Shown one piece after another: positions 7,639 through 14,872 of a DNA stretch of 30,287 nt. The stretch is from assembly GCA_964547905.1 (NCBI GenBank), contig CAZJPN010000058.1:1-30287 (forward strand), read 5' to 3'. Each line of letters starts with the position of its first letter. The stretch's first letter is position 1. The stretch comes from JAJYLM01 sp964547905. GTDB taxonomy: Bacteria; JAMCPX01. A model generated the notes under the pieces. That model had not been told where the DNA came from and made no database searches. It was given only the letters and a program-made list of their open reading frames with translations. The translations under genes were made by a program, and so were the position numbers.

Positions 7639-9429
7639 ATGGAATATAGATCAATACCAGAAATGTATTACAGACAGGCTGAAAAGAATAAAGGTAAGGC
7701 TATTGTAAGACATAAAAAAGAAGGCAAATGGATTGATGTTACATGGGATCAAAATAAGGATTCTGCAGAATCGTTTGCATGCGGTCTGATAAAACTCGGT
7801 ATAAAGCCCCAAGACAAAATATGTCTATTATCAGAGAATCGCAATGAATGGTATGTCAGTGATATTGCGATACAGAGTGCAGGTGCTGTTACAGTTCCAA
7901 TTTATGCTACAAATACACCCGAGCAAGTGGCATATATCGTTAATAATTCCGATGCTGTTGCAATAATTATCTCAACAGAGCAACAATATAACAAGATCAA
8001 AATGAAAAAAAGCAATATGCCGAACCTTAAGTATATTATATCCATGGATAAGCTGAACAATGGAGAAGGTGTAATCTGGTTTTACGATGTAGCTACTTCC
8101 GGTAAATCCGCAGATTTAAAACAAGAACTGGATAAAAGACTTAAAGGTATAAATTCAGAAGATCTTGCGAGCATAATTTATACTTCGGGTACTACAGGGG
8201 ATCCCAAAGGAGTCATGCTTACCCAGAGTAACCTTTTATCGATTACCGATGCAGCGTATGATTTATTTAAGGATGAACTTACAGAAGAAGTAATGCTCTC
8301 GTTTCTTCCATTGAGCCATGGTTATGCAAGAATTGCCGATTTTTATGTCCCAATTTATCATGCAAAGGGTATTCAGGCAATAGCGGAAAGCATAGATAAG
8401 GTAGCAGATAATCTTAAAGAAATAAAACCGACTATGTTTGTATCCGTACCGCGTGTATACGAAAAGGTTTATGGAAAGATTATATCGCAGGTTGAATCGG
8501 ATAAACCCATGAAGAAGAAAATCTTCTATTGGGCAGTATCGGTTGGTAGTGCTGCAGCTCCGTATCTTATGGAGGGCAAACCATTACCTTTGTTCCTATC
8601 GTTAAAGTACAAACTTGCAGGTCTCCTTGTATTTAAGAAAATCAGAGAGGCTGTCGGCGGAAGACTGAAGTTTGCGATATCGGGCGGTGCACCGCTTTCA
8701 AAAGAGCTGGGTGAATTCTTCTTTGCTCTTGGCATAAAAATTGTAGAAGGGTATGGACTTACAGAAACATCTGCTATTTTTATGGCGAATCCTCCTAAGA
8801 AGGTAAAGTTCGGAACAGTTGGAAAGCCTTTCAAAGGGTATGAATTAAAAATAGCTCCGGACGGTGAGATCCTGTTGAAAGGTTCCAATGTAATGAAGGG
8901 CTATTACAAAAATCCAGAGGCAACTAAAGAAGTACTCGACAAAGATGGCTGGCTTGCTTCCGGTGACATAGGTTTTGTTGATAAAGAAGGATATTTACAT
9001 ATTACGGATAGGAAAAAAGACCTCATTGTGACTGCCGGGGGTAAAAATATAGCACCACAGCCGATAGAGAATAAGTTAAAAATGAATATGTACATAGATG
9101 AAGCAGTTATGATTGGAGATAAAAGGCCTTACTGTGTGGCATTAATAGTACCGTCGTTTGAAATATTGAAAGATGTGGCAAGGAAAGAAGGTATTTCCTA
9201 TAACAGCGAAAAGGAGTTGATTGATCACCTTCGCATAAAAGAACTTATTTCTGCCGCAATCGACGAAACGAATAGCGGGTTTGCAAAATATGAGACGATA
9301 AAGAAATTCGCCTTAATACCTCAGTTGTTTTCTCAGGAAACAGGTGAGTTGACACCGACTATAAAGGTTAAGAGGAATGCTGTAGAAAAAAAATATAGAG
9401 AAATAATAGAGGGACTCTATCGGGCTTAG
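7639..9429 (+). CDS. Long-chain fatty-acid--CoA ligase (AMP-forming)
   Basis: A 596-residue cytosolic or membrane-associated adenylate-forming enzyme that activates fatty acids to acyl-CoA through an acyl-AMP intermediate. The P-loop-like motif IIYTSGTTGDPKGVMLT is near residues 177-193. Motif GYGLTET is near 371. The hinge region GWLASGDIGFVDKEGYLHI leads to TDRKKDLIVTAGGKNIAPQPIE. It is most like the FACS/FadD15 long-chain subgroup, which has this GGKNIAPQ..E pattern and a similar length (about 600). The start has a GAGGAGG Shine-Dalgarno sequence about 8 bp upstream. It lies between the lipoprotein pair and the convergent cytochrome gene and seems to be transcribed alone. Substrate chain length cannot be told from the sequence. 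Confidence 0.93.
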   Translation: MEYRSIPEMYYRQAEKNKGKAIVRHKKEGKWIDVTWDQNKDSAESFACGLIKLGIKPQDKICLLSENRNEWYVSDIAIQSAGAVTVPIYATNTPEQVAYIVNNSDAVAIIISTEQQYNKIKMKKSNMPNLKYIISMDKLNNGEGVIWFYDVATSGKSADLKQELDKRLKGINSEDLASIIYTSGTTGDPKGVMLTQSNLLSITDAAYDLFKDELTEEVMLSFLPLSHGYARIADFYVPIYHAKGIQAIAESIDKVADNLKEIKPTMFVSVPRVYEKVYGKIISQVESDKPMKKKIFYWAVSVGSAAAPYLMEGKPLPLFLSLKYKLAGLLVFKKIREAVGGRLKFAISGGAPLSKELGEFFFALGIKIVEGYGLTETSAIFMANPPKKVKFGTVGKPFKGYELKIAPDGEILLKGSNVMKGYYKNPEATKEVLDKDGWLASGDIGFVDKEGYLHITDRKKDLIVTAGGKNIAPQPIENKLKMNMYIDEAVMIGDKRPYCVALIVPSFEILKDVARKEGISYNSEKELIDHLRIKELISAAIDETNSGFAKYETIKKFALIPQLFSQETGELTPTIKVKRNAVEKKYREIIEGLYRA

Positions 9430-9464
9430 ATGTCGATACTTCTCTCTGTTTATCTATAGGAGTC

Positions 9465-10856
9465 TCACTTGTTCTTCAATAGTTTTATAACCTTATCGAA
9501 GCCTGATGAGGCATTGTCGAGAACACTTGAAGCATAATCCACGTTGTGTATGCCTTTAGCAGCTTTTACAAATAATAGGTTGTAAGAGGCGGCTTGATAG
9601 AGCTTTAACGCCTTTTGATAATCAGGGTTGTCCTTGGTAGCGGCGTTGATGAGCTGCTTTGCTTCCATGTGCTTTGTGTCCGCATCCGCAAGCATGGATT
9701 TCAGGTTTTCCTTCCACATGGTGTAGATGTCCCGATACCCTTTCCCGTGACAGGTCGTGCATCCTACGACTCCGCCTATATAGGTTTGTCCGAACAACCT
9801 TGCATTCACACCATGTTGTGTAGCAACCTTATGGCAGCCTATGCACTTGACATTGGCTTTAAACATGGGACTTGCAGAGCCCTTAACACCTATGCCTCCA
9901 ATGCCCATGTACATATCTTCCTGGGCGGTATGCATGTTTTTACTGTGGCATAGCGTGCAGTTGCTTGCATACTCGAGCGGTTTAATGGATGTTTCAAGAC
10001 CATGTTTTATTTCAAGATGGCACAGTGTGCATGTTATCTTATGCTTCGTTACATGCCACTCGTGAATAAATGTTGTATCCGTATAATACGCAATCCTTGC
10101 CGGTATGTTATGACATGCGTAACAGCGTTCTTTGGGTACCTCACCTGTTCCCTGAACAACATCGAGATGGCAGTCTACACACTTTATATTCGGATTGTGC
10201 TCCATAAAATCAAGGTGATTGTAAGATATTCCGCTGACAGCGATCGTTCTTCTCGGTATCTGGTGGCACTGCAAGCAATTGTTGATATCCTTGGCATTAT
10301 TGGCATTGTTCAGCTTTGAAAAATGACACAAGAAGCAGGTCTCATAAGTAACCTCTATATGCCGTCCAACAACAATCTGAGAATGGCAACTTGTACATCT
10401 TAGTTTCAAATCTTTTATCTGTTCCATGTGCGGTATATGGTTAAAGGATACGCCCTTCGGGGTTACAACACTGCCGACGAGTAACCGTGTAGAATGACAC
10501 CCTATTCTCATGCAGCTCGCATCCGGTATATCCGCAAAAGGACGTGGGTCATAAGTTTTTGTAAAGTACCTCACGACCATTGAGAAATTCTGTATCTTGT
10601 GCCATACGGCAGTCTTTATACTATTTGTCGGAGGGTAATGACATTCTACGCATGGTACAAAATTGTGTACCGATGACTTCCATGCATTATAGTAGGGAAC
10701 CATTATGTGGCAGCTTTCGCAAAAACTCGGACTTTCGCTGTACTCCACGAAGCTAAAGAATACGACAAAAAATATGAATAAAAGCCCTAAGATTGCCGTT
10801 ATAATCTTGTGCGATCTTGCAAATCCTGTAATGCCTTTTGATTTTTTTTCTTCCAC
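9465..10856 (-). CDS. Membrane-anchored dodecahaem cytochrome c, NapC/NirT-type N-terminus
   Basis: A 463-residue c-type cytochrome with a short basic N-terminus, one membrane helix (about 17-37) and a large periplasmic region. I count twelve haem-binding sites: eleven CXXCH (including CESCH, CVECH, CTSCH, CFLCH, CLQCH, CVDCH, CYACH, two CTLCH, CIGCH and CTTCH) and one CX4CH (CMRIGCH, third in order). The first part resembles NapC/NirT quinol dehydrogenases, which pass electrons from the quinone pool to periplasmic partners. The C-terminal ~80 residues are a haem-free helical tail. The frame runs to an ATG at 10904, but the GTG at 10854-10856 has AAAGGA 7 bp upstream and gives a more normal N-terminus, so it is preferred. 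No reductase or maturation gene is adjacent, so the electron acceptor is unknown. Confidence 0.88.
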   Translation of the reverse strand: MEEKKSKGITGFARSHKIITAILGLLFIFFVVFFSFVEYSESPSFCESCHIMVPYYNAWKSSVHNFVPCVECHYPPTNSIKTAVWHKIQNFSMVVRYFTKTYDPRPFADIPDASCMRIGCHSTRLLVGSVVTPKGVSFNHIPHMEQIKDLKLRCTSCHSQIVVGRHIEVTYETCFLCHFSKLNNANNAKDINNCLQCHQIPRRTIAVSGISYNHLDFMEHNPNIKCVDCHLDVVQGTGEVPKERCYACHNIPARIAYYTDTTFIHEWHVTKHKITCTLCHLEIKHGLETSIKPLEYASNCTLCHSKNMHTAQEDMYMGIGGIGVKGSASPMFKANVKCIGCHKVATQHGVNARLFGQTYIGGVVGCTTCHGKGYRDIYTMWKENLKSMLADADTKHMEAKQLINAATKDNPDYQKALKLYQAASYNLLFVKAAKGIHNVDYASSVLDNASSGFDKVIKLLKNK

Positions 10857-10957
10857 TTTATTTTCCTTTGCTATTTTTAATAGCAGAAAAAAAGCAAAAT
10901 TCATACCATAATCGTCAAGATTTAATGGTTATAGATATGAGACAGATAGAAAGGGAC

Positions 10958-10963
10958 ATTATA
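10958..10963 (-). promoter_or_regulatory. Candidate -10 box for the cytochrome gene
   Basis: A perfect TATAAT on the minus strand lies about 100 bp from the preferred GTG start. No good -35 box is visible at 16-18 bp. The left arm of a 20 bp inverted repeat (10964-10983) occupies that spacer, suggesting regulator-dependent control. Confidence 0.33.
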
Positions 10964-11073
10964 CATTTTATCCCGTTAGAAAACTTATGGATTCAATAGT
11001 ATCATGGTTTGAGCGTTTAACAACGGCATAGTATACGCGTGAAACAACTGGAATTTTCTAACGGGGTAAAATG
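10964..11073. repeat. 20-bp inverted repeat, arms 70 bp apart, in the cytochrome/miaB divergent region
   Basis: The left arm 10964-10983 (CATTTTATCCCGTTAGAAAA) and right arm 11054-11073 are reverse complements with 19 of 20 matches. The left arm touches the candidate -10 box of the cytochrome gene; the right arm lies about 55 bp upstream of the miaB -35 box. No target-site duplication is visible at the outer edges. It could be a paired operator, a cruciform or hairpin former, or the ends of a very small element; the first is most consistent with the location. Confidence 0.75.
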
Positions 11074-11122
11074 CGTGTTTTCACCCTTCTGTGCGTGTTT
11101 ATACGCAATGAATATACGCATT
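11070..11122. promoter_or_regulatory. Nested inverted repeats of GCGTRT sites upstream of miaB
   Basis: GCGTGT occurs at 11073-11078 and 11093-11098, and its complement-type ATACGC at 11101-11106 and 11114-11119. A further ATACGC lies at 11033-11038. The inner pair forms the palindrome GCGTGTTTATACGC (11093-11106). The outer pair forms AATGCGTGT (11070-11078) against ATACGCATT (11114-11122) with 8 of 9 matches. The array ends 5 bp before the miaB -35 box, as expected for an operator. No regulator can be named. Confidence 0.5.
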
Positions 11123-11127
11123 ACTAT

Positions 11128-11156
11128 TTGACAATATTTCATATCACTATTACAAT
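11128..11156 (+). promoter_or_regulatory. Strong sigma70 promoter of the miaB operon
   Basis: Perfect TTGACA (11128-11133), 17 bp spacer, then TACAAT (11151-11156, five of six). Transcription should start near 11162-11164, only a few bases before the miaB ATG at 11166. The mRNA would therefore be leaderless or nearly so. Confidence 0.75.
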
Positions 11157-11165
11157 TTTTAAGAT

Positions 11166-12494
11166 ATGAAAAAAGTTTATATTGAGACTTATGGCTGTCA
11201 GATGAATGAACATGATTCGGAGCGTATGCTATCAATTCTTTCCGACAGCGGTTATGTACCAACAGACAATCCTAAGGACGCTGAGGTTATCATAGTTAAC
11301 ACCTGCAGTGTGCGTGCAAAGGCTGAGCAAAAGGCTTACTCGAGTATAGGAAGGTATAGAGAGCTTAAGAAAAGAAAATCAGAGAGAGAAACAAACAGAC
11401 TTATCGTCTTTAGTGGCTGTGTTGCTCAGCAAGAGGGCGGTAACTTACTGAGAAGATTCAAAGATGTTGATGTTATCGTAGGTCCTTCGCAGATTCATAG
11501 AATCGATGAACTCATAAATAAGGCCGAAATAGACGGAACTGTTGTTGCAGTGTCACCGGATATAGGTCAAAACCGCTTTAGAAATCCTGTAAAAGATACC
11601 AATGGCGTAAAGGCATATGTTACAATCATGGAAGGGTGCGACAATTTCTGTTCTTATTGTACCGTACCTTATCTTCGTGGGAGGGAGATAAGCAGAAATG
11701 CACGATATATAATAGATGAGGTATACAGGCTTGCTGCCTCAGGAGTGAAAGAAGTTATTCTGCTTGGACAGAATGTAAATTCATACAGGGATAATTCTGA
11801 AGGTAAGCTTATAACTCTGTATGAGTTATTAGCTGCCCTGAACGGTATAAAAGGTCTGGAACGTATAAGGTTTATTACGTCACATCCCAAAGATCTGACA
11901 GACGGGCTTATGCATGCATTTACGGACTTTGATAAGGTTTGTGCTCATATACATCTTCCCATCCAGTCGGGTTCCAATAGAATATTAAAACTTATGGCAA
12001 GAGGGTATACGGTAGAGGAATACATGGATAAAATAGAAAAGATAAAGGCTCTGAGGCCCGATATAGCGGTTACGTCTGATTTTATAGTTGGATTTCCATC
12101 AGAAACTGCAGATGATCATAATGATACCATTCTCTTTGTAAGGCGTGCAAACTATGATAATATTTTTTCTTTTAAATACTCAGATAGACCCCTTGCACGT
12201 GCGAGTACATACGGCGATAAGGTACAAATGCACGTTATAGCGGATAGGTTAAAAGAGTTGCATTATACCCAGATTGGAATAACAAGAAAGATATACGGTG
12301 CACTCGTTGGCACAACACAAAAAGTCCTTGTGGAAGGTGAAAGTAAAAAACAGGGAAGACAGCAAGGCAGGACAACGCATGGAAGGATTGTGAACTTTGC
12401 GGGTAATGTGCCGAAAGGTACAATCACAAATGTATTGATTGATGACTATTCAGACAATGCATTATATGGTAAACATATACCAGAGGAGGAATGA
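11166..12494 (+). CDS. miaB: tRNA-2-methylthio-N6-dimethylallyladenosine synthase MiaB
   Basis: A 442-residue radical SAM methylthiotransferase that adds a methylthio group to i6A37 in tRNAs reading UNN codons. The N-terminal UPF0004 domain has C11 (YGCQMN), C47 (NTCSVR) and C85 (SGCVAQ) for the auxiliary 4Fe-4S cluster. The radical SAM CX3CX2C motif is C158/C162/C165 in EGCDNFCSYCTVPYLRGRE, and IHLPIQSGSN is diagnostic for the MiaB family. A TRAM domain (about 375-435) closes the protein. The start at 11166 is the family start (KKVYIETYGCQMN) and has no Shine-Dalgarno sequence, in keeping with the promoter lying immediately upstream. It is the first gene of an eleven-gene operon, with the next start 1 bp after its stop. 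Confidence 0.96.
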   Translation: MKKVYIETYGCQMNEHDSERMLSILSDSGYVPTDNPKDAEVIIVNTCSVRAKAEQKAYSSIGRYRELKKRKSERETNRLIVFSGCVAQQEGGNLLRRFKDVDVIVGPSQIHRIDELINKAEIDGTVVAVSPDIGQNRFRNPVKDTNGVKAYVTIMEGCDNFCSYCTVPYLRGREISRNARYIIDEVYRLAASGVKEVILLGQNVNSYRDNSEGKLITLYELLAALNGIKGLERIRFITSHPKDLTDGLMHAFTDFDKVCAHIHLPIQSGSNRILKLMARGYTVEEYMDKIEKIKALRPDIAVTSDFIVGFPSETADDHNDTILFVRRANYDNIFSFKYSDRPLARASTYGDKVQMHVIADRLKELHYTQIGITRKIYGALVGTTQKVLVEGESKKQGRQQGRTTHGRIVNFAGNVPKGTITNVLIDDYSDNALYGKHIPEEE

Positions 12495-12495
12495 T

Positions 12496-13002
12496 ATGCT
12501 TATCGAAATGAGAGTAGTTGGTATTATGATCGATCCCGTAAATTCAACTCCGATAGTCGTTTTACGCGATAATGAAAACAAGTATACATTACCAATCTGG
12601 ATCGGCGTTGCAGAGGCAAGTGCAATTATGATGGAGCTTGAAGGGATAAAAGCCCCGAGACCCAGCACGCATGATCTTATGAAGAGTATATTAACCGAGC
12701 TTAACATAAGTGCTACCAAGGTGGAGATTACAGAATTAAAGGACAATACTTATTATGCCATACTGTTTTTGAAGATACTGGATAAAGAAATTGAAATAGA
12801 TTCAAGACCTTCCGATGCTATAGCAATAGCATTAAGGATGTCGGCTTCCATATTTGTAGATAAATCGGTCCTTGATAAATCAATAGAATCCATAATATCA
12901 GCAACGGGTATATCCGATACAGATTCAGAGGATAAAAAAGAGAAGTATGATAAATTGCTCAAACAATTTTCCAGTACCGAACATGGCAAGTACAAGATGT
13001 GA
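12496..13002 (+). CDS. Bifunctional nuclease family protein (DUF151/BFN)
   Basis: A 168-residue protein of the DUF151/bifunctional nuclease family (Pfam PF02577), some members of which have been reported to cleave DNA and RNA. Hallmarks are LPIWIGVAEASAI (about 32-44), ELEG...RPSTHDL (47-61) and DSRPSDAIAIALR (102-114), all intact, followed by an acidic and basic tail. The real start is the ATG at 12496, because GAGGAGG (12483-12489, inside the end of miaB) sits 6 bp upstream. In many bacteria this gene follows miaB or miaB-like genes, as it does here. The substrate in this organism is unknown. Confidence 0.92.
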   Translation: MLIEMRVVGIMIDPVNSTPIVVLRDNENKYTLPIWIGVAEASAIMMELEGIKAPRPSTHDLMKSILTELNISATKVEITELKDNTYYAILFLKILDKEIEIDSRPSDAIAIALRMSASIFVDKSVLDKSIESIISATGISDTDSEDKKEKYDKLLKQFSSTEHGKYKM

Positions 13003-13008
13003 TTTCTT

Positions 13009-14868
13009 ATGAAAAATGGCAACATACTCATTGTAGATAAAGATAGATTTTACAGGGAACTCTATCGTGATTTGCTTTCGAGTGTTGGTTACGAAGTGTA
13101 TGTGCATGACAACTACGAACTCGCAGATGCGGATCTGTCTATATACGACCTGATCATATATGAACCGAACAGGCATGAAGGTGAATTGGCCGTTATTATT
13201 GAAAAAGCAAAAAAACTTAACTATAAACCCGAAGTGCTGATTATAACATCTATTAATATATCTTCTGTTAAATCGTTGATTCCTTCCAGCGAAATACACT
13301 ATACCTATATAAGGAAGCCTTTCGATGACAGTAAGTTTCTCCATCTTGTAACGAATATAATAGGTCAGAGAAGGCTATTTATGGAGAAAGAAAAACTTGC
13401 GAGAGAAGGTATGGAATACCTGATATTGCTTGAAGTGTACAAAAGATCAAGCGATATACTTTCTCAGTCCAGTTTGGATAAGGTATTAAAAAAGCTCATT
13501 GATGCAATGGTAGTGGAATTAAAACTTGCAAAGGCAATGCTCTGGTTTCGTAAAAATGATGACAACTTTAATCTGTTGCATTCCTTCGGCTATGAATCGG
13601 AGCCGTACGATGATCCTGATTCCATAAGCTGGAAGACGTTTCAGCAAAGGGTAACCATTAAGGATGGCTATTACATTGCAACAAATTCAGAAAATAAAAA
13701 AGTAATGTACCTGATAGTTCAGGGGCAGGATGGCAATATCTATGCACTGCTAAGGCTTGTAAAGAAAGAGAAATCTTTTACCGTTCAGGACATCAGGGTT
13801 GCAAGAACGCTGTCCACATTTGGAGGTATAGCGGTTTCAAACGCCCTTAAGCTCTCCCAGAAGATTACGGATACTTTGAAGTCTGACAATCTTTCAGCTT
13901 ACAGTTACAGATATTTTATAGAGTATACGGAAAATGAGATAAAAAGGGCGAACAGAATACGCGGCATGTTCTCTCTTGCAGTCGTATCTATAGAAAACTT
14001 CAGGGACCTTATAGAAACATTCGGCAAGTCTTATGTGGATGAAATCTTTACAAAGGTAACCAATTTGATCAACGAAGTTATCAGGGACGCCGATACCTTG
14101 TCTGTTTCCGAGCATTCAAATATGTTGAATCTTTTCCTTCCCGATACCGACTATTTCGGTTCTATAATTACCATGCGTAGAATCAAAAATCAGTTAAAGC
14201 AAACGTTGTATGTTACGAACGGTTCGGTTACTAAGAATGTAGAGTTGATTATTGGTTCCTCAACTTACCCGAATGACGGTACTACGGCACAAACACTTTT
14301 GTCGAAAGCTTATGATATGGCAAAAAGATCGAGCTCCGGCAGAATAAAAGAGATTACATCAATGGAGTCTCTTGGGTTTATGGAATTTTCGGACAACATT
14401 TTAAAGATATTTAAAGATCCCGATCAAAAGAACAATGATATTACCAACACCATATTCATTATCACAAAGGAACGTATAATGGATATTATAAATTTGCTTT
14501 CGAACGATATACTTTCAAGACCGTTTATGCGGGGTCTTATATTTCTTGGAATACCCGTTATAGCGAAAGACACAAAGCTTATAAAGGAGCAGTATAAATT
14601 GTATAATTCGAATACAAAATTGTACCTATTAGGCAAGAAACAGCAAAGCGAATATATAGATATTTCTTATGCGCCCATAATGATTATAAACGAGGATATA
14701 GGAAACAGGTTCTTCATGTTTAATCTGAACGAGGAATACGCATACGGTTTCATAACCAACGAATCAAGCAGCAAGCAATTTTCTGTTTTTCATACGAGCG
14801 ATCCTATTATAGTTGAGGAACTTGTGGCTGTGCTTCAGGAGAAATATTTCTTACAAAGACAAATATAA
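13009..14868 (+). CDS. Pseudo-receiver / GAF / degenerate GGDEF signalling protein
   Basis: A 619-residue cytosolic protein. Residues 4-120 form a receiver-like domain with acidic D10 and D12 and the conserved K103 (RKPF), but E52 stands where the phospho-accepting Asp is expected (DLIIYEP). Residues about 145-285 look like a GAF domain. Residues about 295-445 have the GGDEF-domain layout (ending GSSTYPNDG...LLSKAYDMAKRSS), but the GGDEF motif itself is replaced near SVSEHSN, so cyclase activity is not expected. The last ~170 residues match nothing I know. There is no clear Shine-Dalgarno sequence; the ATG lies 6 bp after the upstream stop, suggesting translational coupling. The domain order suggests a ligand-sensing scaffold rather than an enzyme. 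GAF and GGDEF calls are by pattern only. Confidence 0.72.
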   Translation: MKNGNILIVDKDRFYRELYRDLLSSVGYEVYVHDNYELADADLSIYDLIIYEPNRHEGELAVIIEKAKKLNYKPEVLIITSINISSVKSLIPSSEIHYTYIRKPFDDSKFLHLVTNIIGQRRLFMEKEKLAREGMEYLILLEVYKRSSDILSQSSLDKVLKKLIDAMVVELKLAKAMLWFRKNDDNFNLLHSFGYESEPYDDPDSISWKTFQQRVTIKDGYYIATNSENKKVMYLIVQGQDGNIYALLRLVKKEKSFTVQDIRVARTLSTFGGIAVSNALKLSQKITDTLKSDNLSAYSYRYFIEYTENEIKRANRIRGMFSLAVVSIENFRDLIETFGKSYVDEIFTKVTNLINEVIRDADTLSVSEHSNMLNLFLPDTDYFGSIITMRRIKNQLKQTLYVTNGSVTKNVELIIGSSTYPNDGTTAQTLLSKAYDMAKRSSSGRIKEITSMESLGFMEFSDNILKIFKDPDQKNNDITNTIFIITKERIMDIINLLSNDILSRPFMRGLIFLGIPVIAKDTKLIKEQYKLYNSNTKLYLLGKKQQSEYIDISYAPIMIINEDIGNRFFMFNLNEEYAYGFITNESSSKQFSVFHTSDPIIVEELVAVLQEKYFLQRQI

Positions 14869-14872
14869 TAAT

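Noticed and set aside
10857..10904. Sixteen extra N-terminal codons of the cytochrome from the ATG at 10904
   Set aside because: No ribosome-binding site is seen there, and the GTG at 10856 has AAAGGA at good spacing; kept as an alternative.
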